Virus record (IMG/VR): IMGVR_UViG_3300032087_000620
Span: 1-21,678 of that record
Length of the DNA: 21,678 nucleotides
Strand: one strand, 5' to 3'
Origin: a virus
In this document: positions 8,189-15,300 of the stretch, piece after piece
Layout of the letters: each line of letters starts with the position of its first letter
Numbering within the stretch: position 1 is the stretch's first letter
The notes under the pieces: generated by a model
Databases searched by the model: none
Told to the model about the DNA's origin: nothing
Seen by the model: the letters and a program-made list of their open reading frames with translations, nothing else
Made by a program: the position numbers and the translations under genes

Positions 8189-8212
8189 GCATTACCCTTG
8201 GGAATGTAATGC
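8189..8212 (-). repeat. 7-bp inverted repeat in the capsid leader
   Basis: The minus-strand RNA would pair GCATTAC (8212-8206) with GTAATGC (8195-8189) around a 10-base loop. It lies about 30 bases upstream of the scaffold start codon. No U-run follows, so it is not an intrinsic terminator. A role in mRNA stability, processing or ribosome access is possible. Confidence 0.45.
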
Positions 8213-8369
8213 GATAGGCGACAAATAAAATAATTAAGAATAACAAAAATTGTCAGCCACTTTCGGCTATTCAGATACTAGGCGAATTGTATACTCAGTT
8301 TACACGCCAGATATAAACCGGAGGTGCAGAGTCAATTTCTTACGCAGACTACCGCTATGCGTTAATTTT

Positions 8370-8396
8370 ATTATACCACTAGATATAGTATGTCAA
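8370..8396 (-). promoter_or_regulatory. Sigma70-type promoter for scaffold and capsid genes
   Basis: On the minus strand TTGACA (8396-8391) and TATAAT (8375-8370) are both exact consensus hexamers, separated by 15 bases (17 is usual). The site starts directly behind the TAG of the preceding gene and points into the scaffold and major capsid genes. Transcription would begin near 8363 and leave a leader of about 200 nt before the scaffold ATG. An exact match in the only sizeable gene-free gap of the window makes chance unlikely. Extra output of capsid protein is the expected purpose. Confidence 0.75.
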
Positions 8397-8398
8397 GT

Positions 8399-9223
8399 CT
8401 ATTCTTGTGTAAGACCTGTTACCCTACGTCCTCTTCTTGCAGCACCTGTAAGAGGTGTAAATCTTGTTTGTTCTTCTGCTTCAAGCACTCTTATTTCTTC
8501 TAATTCTTCAGGTGACCTAAATACTGCAGCTTCTGTAAACTCTTCTACATCAAACAAATCTTCTTCTGCAACTTCTCTACCACCCCTTTGTTGTAGCTCT
8601 TGTATTCTTGGAACTTGTATTTGTGCTGCTTGGAATGTCTCCCTAGCTTGTCTTTGTGTTACACCAAACCTTTGAAGTCTTTCTATTTGTGTTTGGTCTA
8701 ATTCAAAACCTCTTGCTTCGGCTTCTCCTCCTATTTGTGACTGTGCTATTTGTCCAGACAATATAGCGTCACCTAATGTAGTATCTACTGCTGCTACAAA
8801 TATTGATTCTTCTGATAAATCAATACCAAAATTAGTTGCATAATATTCTTTTACTTCAGGTATGTTTTGTTCTATACCGCTATAGACAGTATTAAGTCTT
8901 GATTGAAACTCTGTTGGTGCAACATCTCCTTCTATAAGTTGAGCAAAATTATTCGCAAATATATCTGGATTAACACCAAATTTTCTTAGGTCATCCTTAT
9001 AAGATTCTATAACAGAACCATATTCTGCTTCGGATAACCTTACAGAACCGTCAGCTCTCTTATTTCCTGGAAAAAAATTATCATAGTTATCATCTGCTCT
9101 CACTGCGTTTAACGCTAGATTCACATTTTTATCAAAGTCAATATACTTTTCTATAAATAAATCTACTAGAGCATCCGGTAAAAATGGATAAAGTGTTTTT
9201 ACTTCTTGTTCAAAGTTTGCCAT
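8399..9223 (-). CDS. Virion protein of unknown function (274 residues), last gene of the ejection block
   Basis: The sequence reads as a helical, charged protein with three parts: an N-terminal helical region (PFLPDALVDLFIEKYIDF, about 13-30), a central stretch in which a gene-specific aspartate/alanine-rich segment (about 145-170) leads into GFELDQTQIERLQRFGVTQ (173-191), and a C-terminal tail rich in Glu and Arg that ends TGAARRGRRVTGLTQE. The order of a 'G-x-GG-x-A-x-x-x-G' segment, a short helix pair and an Arg/Gly-rich tail recalls proteins common in actinobacterial and marine phage structural modules; I know of no assigned function. The ATG overlaps the upstream TAA (TAATG) with only a distant GGAG. 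Its TAG lies directly against the promoter that serves the capsid genes. Confidence 0.8.
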   Translation of the reverse strand: MANFEQEVKTLYPFLPDALVDLFIEKYIDFDKNVNLALNAVRADDNYDNFFPGNKRADGSVRLSEAEYGSVIESYKDDLRKFGVNPDIFANNFAQLIEGDVAPTEFQSRLNTVYSGIEQNIPEVKEYYATNFGIDLSEESIFVAAVDTTLGDAILSGQIAQSQIGGEAEARGFELDQTQIERLQRFGVTQRQARETFQAAQIQVPRIQELQQRGGREVAEEDLFDVEEFTEAAVFRSPEELEEIRVLEAEEQTRFTPLTGAARRGRRVTGLTQE

Positions 9224-10692
9224 TATACTATTCTAACTCCCTGACCAAACACTTTCATAGCATCTAAAGCTTCATTAACTACTTTATCTACGCCTTGTTC
9301 TAATCCTTTTTTTGTAAGATATTTATTTACTTTGGTTGAATCATTTAACTTTAACACTTCTTGAAATACATCACTTGTAGTATCAATTTGTGTTCCCCAC
9401 GCATTATTTGTAAAGTTTTGCCAAGGAGCAGCAAACTCTTCGTAAGTAACATTTTCTTCATACATAGGAAACAAACTTTTCTTTTGTGATGTTAATTTTT
9501 TAATAAGTTCTGTTTCGTAATCAACGTCATTTCTTAATTTGCCAGCCTCTTCTGCAATCAAAGTATCATTAATATTACCAAAAACTGGACCTAGATATCT
9601 ATTATATAATTGTGAAACTCTATCTTCACCTGCTGTAGTAGAATCAATATCTACGCCTGATATAAAATCTTGAAGCTCTGTGTCTAAATTTCCTACTTTT
9701 GATGGGTCAGCAATTAATGATATTTGGTCTTGTGTATATACGCTAGACCAACTGCCACTTGTAAATTTATTAGAAACCCAATTAATAACATTTTCTGGTG
9801 GATTAGCTATACCTGCTTCTTGCATCAAATTACGTATTTGAATTTTATCATCTTGTATTTTGCTTTGTGCATCTTGAGGTAATTCGTCTAGTGGTTTTCC
9901 TTGTGATAACAACAACCAATCTCTTTCATCTTGTGTGTGTGTTCTCCACCAATTTGTTGTTTTCCATTCTGCTTCTGTTACTGCACGACCTTCTAGTGTT
10001 GCTTCTGCTAACAAAAACACCATTTCTTCACTATCTAACCAAGGTCTTAATTCTGCTTCTTTATCAAGATAATCAATAAATCCTTCCCAAGGAGTAAGAC
10101 CAGTTTGTAAATATTCAGGGTTATATAACTCAGCAACATTTCCAAAAGCTACTGTAGAATTTATATACTCAGAATTGACTTCTCTAAATTCTTGTTTGTC
10201 AAAAGTTAAAGGCAATAAACCTCTTACGTCTTGTTCTGTTGCACTGTAATTTATTTGTAAATTAGTTCCAGGTATTGGATATAGAATAAAATACATATCT
10301 CCGGACTTTACAATTTCACCTCCTTGAGGAATTGTTTGTAAGTTTTCTACAGGTATACCGTTTTCTGTAACTACTACTTCACCACTTTCATCTACAGTTG
10401 TATAATCTTTAGGGTCATAATTTGTGTTACCAATACCAACTACACTTTCTCTTTCATCCATAGGTGTTGAAGCATCTTCTCCACCATAATCTCCTGGATA
10501 GTCTGGTGTAAGAAGTTCTGGAGATTGATAGTTTTTATCGGCATCTTTATATCCTTCTCTACCTGGTATTTCTCCATCTAATAATCTTTCATACTCTGAT
10601 TTTGTAAAACCTCTAGCTTTATCTAGTTCGGTAAGTACATTGTTGGCTGTTGTTCTAGCTCCATTAGGTCCATAAACTACTATTTGTGCCAT
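9223..10692 (-). CDS. Virion protein of unknown function (489 residues), ejection-block member
   Basis: No enzymatic domain is recognised. The N-terminal 130 residues are acidic and rich in Gly, Pro and Tyr, likely extended. From about residue 217 there is a helical segment ending in a Trp-rich motif (EAEWKTTNWWRTHTQDERDW, 240-259) that I recall from phage structural proteins encoded near lysozyme-like genes; its function is unknown to me. The C-terminal half is helical and charged. The ATG overlaps the stop of the lysozyme-like gene (TAATG), with GGGAG six bases upstream, and the gene ends with another TAATG. Chain position and length suggest a structural or ejection component. Confidence 0.8.
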   Translation of the reverse strand: MAQIVVYGPNGARTTANNVLTELDKARGFTKSEYERLLDGEIPGREGYKDADKNYQSPELLTPDYPGDYGGEDASTPMDERESVVGIGNTNYDPKDYTTVDESGEVVVTENGIPVENLQTIPQGGEIVKSGDMYFILYPIPGTNLQINYSATEQDVRGLLPLTFDKQEFREVNSEYINSTVAFGNVAELYNPEYLQTGLTPWEGFIDYLDKEAELRPWLDSEEMVFLLAEATLEGRAVTEAEWKTTNWWRTHTQDERDWLLLSQGKPLDELPQDAQSKIQDDKIQIRNLMQEAGIANPPENVINWVSNKFTSGSWSSVYTQDQISLIADPSKVGNLDTELQDFISGVDIDSTTAGEDRVSQLYNRYLGPVFGNINDTLIAEEAGKLRNDVDYETELIKKLTSQKKSLFPMYEENVTYEEFAAPWQNFTNNAWGTQIDTTSDVFQEVLKLNDSTKVNKYLTKKGLEQGVDKVVNEALDAMKVFGQGVRIV

Positions 10693-11399
10693 TACATTCT
10701 CCCTAAGCTAGAAAATAATTTAACAAACACATCATTAATTTTTTGTTTTCTAGGTGTCATAGTTCTTTGTTCTATTTCTTTAGCTCTAAATGCTTCTTGT
10801 TGTCTTTGTCTTAAAAAGTTTTCTTGTTGCATTAATTGTGGCTCTACAGTAGGTTCTTCTACCTTTGGTATTTCTACAACTTCTTCTACTGTTTCTTCTT
10901 CCATCTTTACCTCATCTTTAGGTTGTAAAGACTGCATATATGCTTCCATAGCATTGGTAGCCATATTCCAATCTTTTTGCTCTCTGTTTACTGGTTTGTT
11001 ACCACCATTATATGCAGACCAAGCTTCCCAACCAGTAGGACTATTTTTACTTCTCTTCCTATCTGACCATATTTTGAAAGCAGCCTCTGCATTGTTCAAA
11101 GGGTCTTTTAACCATTCTACAGCATCTTCCCTAGTATTTACACCTCTTTGCTTAAACCATTTACGCATAGGATTATCTTCGCCTTTTTTATCCCAATGTG
11201 GTTTTAAATCTACTTGAAATAATCCTACAGCAGGGTCATCAGCTTTTTCTTGTAAAGCAGTTGGTACACCTTTAGATTCAAGTAATACTATTCTTACTGC
11301 TTCAGGTATTTCCTTTTCTGGAAAGCCTGCTTTTTTTGCAAAACCTGCAATATCACTAGGACTTAATCCACCTTCTACATCATATGGATTTTCAGCCAC
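10692..11399 (-). CDS. Lysozyme/lytic transglycosylase-like virion protein
   Basis: A peptidoglycan-cleaving protein, by resemblance to the goose-lysozyme/SLT fold. Numbered from the upstream ATG at 11447, the candidate catalytic Glu is E57 in VLLESKG, followed by the usual GLFQVDLKPHW segment (75-85), DPLNNAEAAFKIW (115-127) and GWEAWSAYNGG (139-149). The C-terminal third has a Glu/Val-rich linker and a Gln/Arg-rich helix. I chose the GTG at 11399 because AGGAG lies five bases upstream and the overlap with the previous gene is then only 8 nt, giving 235 residues. The ATG at 11447 (251 residues) would add a hydrophobic leader resembling a signal peptide, but it has no basic N-terminal residue and lies wholly inside the upstream gene. 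The protein probably digests the wall locally during DNA entry and is not the late-lysis endolysin, since no holin is nearby. Confidence 0.88.
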   Translation of the reverse strand: MAENPYDVEGGLSPSDIAGFAKKAGFPEKEIPEAVRIVLLESKGVPTALQEKADDPAVGLFQVDLKPHWDKKGEDNPMRKWFKQRGVNTREDAVEWLKDPLNNAEAAFKIWSDRKRSKNSPTGWEAWSAYNGGNKPVNREQKDWNMATNAMEAYMQSLQPKDEVKMEEETVEEVVEIPKVEEPTVEPQLMQQENFLRQRQQEAFRAKEIEQRTMTPRKQKINDVFVKLFSSLGRM

Positions 11400-12342
11400 C
11401 GATGCTCCTGAGCCCAGCAACACTAGACTTAATAATATTGGCAACATTTTGTGTTTGCTCCCTTCTTTGATTTAAGTCCATTTCAGGTTTAAATAGCTCT
11501 CTAACTTTAGAAGTAAATTTTTCTTCTGCGTTTTCAACAACTACCTCTGGTTCTTCTAACTTTCTTACACCGCCTGTAGCTATATTTTTACCTTCAAACA
11601 TAATTTTTTCCATCTCATATTGTGGACCTGCTTGTGCAATTAAAGCACTTACGCCTTGTTCAAACTCTTCTGTTTTGTAACCTGACAAAATGCCAGTAAG
11701 TATATCTAATTCTTCTTTAGTAGGTTCTCTACCTATCTCGCTTTTTACAGATGTAATTACTGTATTTGTTATTTCGTTATAATCTAGTTGAGGTTTGTCA
11801 GGTATTTCAGATAAATCTAATTTTGGATTAGTTAATACTCTATTTAAAAATCCTCTCCACTTACTACCATTATTGTTAGAATCTTTAAGTAATTCATTAA
11901 ATTTTTGATAAGTTACTTCATCTAATATTCCTGCAAAATATGAACCTTGTTTTAAATATCCTGCATCTTGTAGTTGTTGTTGTATTTCTTTAATTTGTGA
12001 TTCTGTTCTAAAAGAATCTAATATTGTTTTTGCGTCACCTGTTACATAAGGAACAAAACCAGGAAACTCTCTTACTAAATAATCGTATGTATTTACTACC
12101 TCTCCATTTACCACTATCTCATTAGGTAAACCAACTGGGTCTTTAAGTATTCTTTCTTCTTGTACATCTTTTATTGCGTCAAAATTTGCTCGTAAATCTA
12201 CACCAAAATTATCAAATATATACTTAACTCTTGCATCAACACCTACAACTTCTGGTGGTATAACATAATTGTTAGCTGCTACTATTTGATTTATATAACT
12301 AATAAATTCTAAATTATTTTCTAATTCTTCTCCGTTAGACAT
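11392..12342 (-). CDS. Virion protein with peptidoglycan-binding-like segment
   Basis: The 316-residue product has a segment at about residues 115-153 (IKEIQQQLQDAGYL, then a G-x2-D-x2-T pattern at G138, D141, T144) resembling the helical peptidoglycan-binding domain type 1. In that family, QxxL..xGY(L)..G.xD..T..A is the usual signature. A second motif, IGREPTKEELDIL at about 203-215, is a short helical element that I associate with phage virion proteins of unknown function. The N-terminal 110 residues and the C-terminal 60 residues are not recognisable. The start is well supported: GGAGG three bases before an ATG that overlaps the upstream stop (TAATG). Placement between the giant protein and the lysozyme-like protein suggests a cell-wall-docking subunit of the ejection apparatus; the domain call is by eye and moderate. 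Confidence 0.8.
   Translation of the reverse strand: MSNGEELENNLEFISYINQIVAANNYVIPPEVVGVDARVKYIFDNFGVDLRANFDAIKDVQEERILKDPVGLPNEIVVNGEVVNTYDYLVREFPGFVPYVTGDAKTILDSFRTESQIKEIQQQLQDAGYLKQGSYFAGILDEVTYQKFNELLKDSNNNGSKWRGFLNRVLTNPKLDLSEIPDKPQLDYNEITNTVITSVKSEIGREPTKEELDILTGILSGYKTEEFEQGVSALIAQAGPQYEMEKIMFEGKNIATGGVRKLEEPEVVVENAEEKFTSKVRELFKPEMDLNQRREQTQNVANIIKSSVAGLRSIGG
11405..11409 (-). promoter_or_regulatory. Shine-Dalgarno AGGAG favouring the GTG start at 11399
   Basis: On the minus strand AGGAG is followed by five bases and then GTG GCT GAA. The upstream ATG at 11447 has only GGGAG at ten bases. The better spacing and the short 8-nt overlap with the preceding gene make the GTG the more likely start of the lysozyme-like protein. 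Confidence 0.6.
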
Positions 12343-15300
12343 TATCCTCCGACTTTATATCTCTTATTGTATTGTATCTCATAACTTAACACTTCATCGT
12401 AAACAACAGCAAAATCTGCATTTTCTGATATTAATATATTTGCTACTTCTCTTAATTGCTCTCTTTCATATTGTGCAATATCAGAATTACCAGTTGCAAG
12501 TTGTCTTTCAAGTTCTTTTTTATTTTCTGGAAATGTATAAGTTTTTGATTTGTTAGATAAATTAATTAAAGCTATATTTCTTCTTTGAAAGTATTCTTTG
12601 ATGTATTGTTGTACTTCATAATTTTCTAATGAGTCATCAAATGCTATTTGTTCTAACTCATTCATTTTAGTTACCCAACGTGACCTGTAATCTTTAGGTT
12701 CTCTTACTTTTCTTCCTACAAGGGCTTCATAGTTTATTTCTGTTCTACCGTCACCAAATGGAAAATCCTCTCTACAATTTGTTAAAACATTATTTCTAGC
12801 ATCCCTTGCTTTTTGACTATTATCTCCTCTATACATTTTTGTACCTGATTCATAACATATGTTAAATAAAAATTCTTGTGCCTCTATCATAAAAAATATA
12901 GGGTCAATAGCTTCTTTATCTCCTTTACGTATTTGTTCAAAAAATAATGTTGGTTCTAACTCTCCTGCCTCACTAATACCAGACATTAAATAAAGATATG
13001 TTTCATCATATTTTTCTACAATTTCAGGATTTGCTTCTGCAAATGCTAAATCTTCTCTTGTTCGTGGTGATTTACCTACAAGGTCATCGTACTTACCTTG
13101 TTTAGATAAAGCATTAGATACAACACCAGATAAATCTTCAATACTATTTACACCTGTCATTTGTGAGAATGTTAACCAAGCGTAGAAAGGACCGTCTGTT
13201 TCTCCAAACTCTTCAATCATAGATTGTTGTAGTTCAGAATAAAATAAACTCAATACTCCTAGTCCTACGTAATGTTTACCGTCTTCTATATCTATTTTTC
13301 CTAAATCCATATCTGCTATTACTGCATCTACAAAAGGTTTAAATCTTACACCTACATCTTCACCTTGTATATCTAAAGGTGTTTGAAATATTAATCTAGG
13401 TGGAGATGGAGCAAAAGATTTTATAATGCCTTCAAATAATAATCTTGCTGCTGTACCCTCTACAACTTTTCTATCAAACTCCCTAAACTGTTCTTCAGTT
13501 TGTAAAGGAGTGTGTGTGTTTGCTCCTACTATTTTTACTTGGTCTAAAGCCCTACTGTTTATAGTTTCTTGTTGAAATATACTTTGCAAGTTTCCTGTTG
13601 CTGCTATTTCTGCTGATGATAACAATGACTTTAAATAGCTAGGTATAAATATTCTTCCTAATACTGTAGGAACACTACTTGGTGACAGTTCATCTAAATC
13701 TTCAATAGGTGTGCCATAAGGTACAATAATTTTATATGTGTCTCTACCAAATATTTTTTTAAGTTCCCCAGAAAATGCACCTATAAGTACACCTACAACA
13801 GGTCCTACGCCTGGCAATAATGTTGCACCAACTAAATTAAATCCACTTAGAGGTACAGTTACGTATGGTTTTAATTTACTTGCTCCTTCGCCTAATATTT
13901 TATTTGCCATAAATCCTGGTATAGGAATAGCCACATAATCATCTTCTGTTAATGGGTCTTTATATATAATGCCTTCATTTCTTCCTGCTTTTATACCGTG
14001 TGTTACTTTAGTTGCAGCACCTGGTTTTTGTCTTATACCTTTTAACATAGAAAAACCTACTTCTTTAAATGCTTCAAAAAACGGAAATGTAAATCTTAAA
14101 GTATCAGCTGCTAAACCTTTGTTACTTAAATTGTAAAATATTCTATCGCTTTCTTGTTTTGCAAATGTTTGTGCTCTTAAATCCAATGCTTCAAGCGACA
14201 ACTTAGGCAAATTATTTTTTTGTACTAGCTCTTGTATTTCTGCAGTTGATTTTCTCAATTCTGGATGTAGCTCATAAAGTTCTTTACGTAAAGATTTAGG
14301 CAGTTTTTTTATTCTACCTACAATATTAGTAAGTGCTTTTTCGTCTGCTATAAATACATCCTCTGCTATCTTTCTAAAATATAATTGTTTGTAAAAAGGT
14401 ATTCTTATAGCGTTTGCTTCTATAGAAGATGCAAAATACCAAATAGCATCTTGCCAAGTTTGAAAACCTTTTCTACCTTGTTCTTTTAACCAGTCATCAA
14501 AATTATCAGCAATTTTTAAATCTAAAGGAGTTGGTATTTCTGTAGGTCTTTTACCTCCTGCTGTGCGTAACATATCTTCTATACCTTCTGTAACTGCTTT
14601 TATGTTCTCTGTTCTTTTTCTATCAAAACTTCTCATATCTACTTTTTTATAAACACCTGTTATAAAACTTTCCAGTAACTCAGAGTTGCCTCCGGTTAAA
14701 TTAAGAATATGGTTTTGATAAGCTTGTAGTTCTTGTAATACTTCTTTTGCAGATGTTGTAACTTCGTCAGCATCTAAAGATACGAGGTAGTCATCCCATA
14801 ATTCTTTTTTATCTCCACTCCAAAACCTATCTGCAAGTTCATTTAAAGATTTGTTATTTACTGTGTAATCAGAAACTAATTGTGTAATATCATCTTGCCA
14901 CATACCTGAAAATTGTATTCTTAAAGATTCAACAGCTTTCTTCATTTTTAAAACACCAGATTGTGTATTATCAAATATTTCATCGTTGTATTTAGCTAAC
15001 TCAAAATTTTCTCTGAATGCTTTTTTAAGAGCTTTTGGTCCTGCTATTTTTGTTCTAGCAACACCTAATGCTTTTTCTAACTCTCCTTGTAATTGTCTGT
15101 TTGAAAATCCTCCTTCTTTAAATGCACGACCTAGTATATCTTCTGGTACATTCATTAAATATTCAAAGTAGGCTCCTGAACCTAATGAATCTAAACCATA
15201 CAAATACCCTCTAAATAATCCTTCTAAAGTTAGTCTTGTTGGATATGCAAGTCTTGTAGGTAACATAGCTGTACTCCAAGCCATTTGTTTACCCCACAAC

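Larger units (their letters stand above)
8157..8369 (-). other. Untranslated leader of the scaffold/capsid transcript
   Basis: This gap of about 240 bases between two genes holds the promoter at its upstream end and no supported gene. A frame with a TTG start at 8246 extends the scaffold by 30 mostly hydrophobic residues, but it has no ribosome-binding site and is not used. The leader contains a weak 4-bp hairpin (8265-8268 with 8255-8258) and a better 7-bp one (8189-8212) close to the scaffold ribosome-binding site. Confidence 0.5.

Noticed and set aside
8157-8246. 30-residue hydrophobic N-terminal extension of the scaffold from a TTG
   Set aside because: TTG start without a ribosome-binding site; the ATG at 8156 has AGGAG at ideal spacing and gives a normal acidic scaffold N-terminus.
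8241-8270. Possible intrinsic terminator in the capsid leader (4-bp stem followed by ATTTTT)
   Set aside because: The stem is only four pairs, several bases separate it from the T-run, and it would stop transcripts from the strong promoter before they reach the capsid genes.
8250-8675. Plus-strand open frame of 141 codons crossing the promoter region
   Set aside because: It overlaps the promoter and the antisense of the 274-residue gene; composition is the Ser/Cys-rich shadow type and no ribosome-binding site was seen.
10684-11217. Plus-strand open frame of 177 codons opposite the lysozyme-like gene
   Set aside because: It is antisense to a gene with recognised motifs, is rich in Cys, Ser and Leu as expected from the reverse of an AT-rich coding frame, and every supported gene runs the other way.
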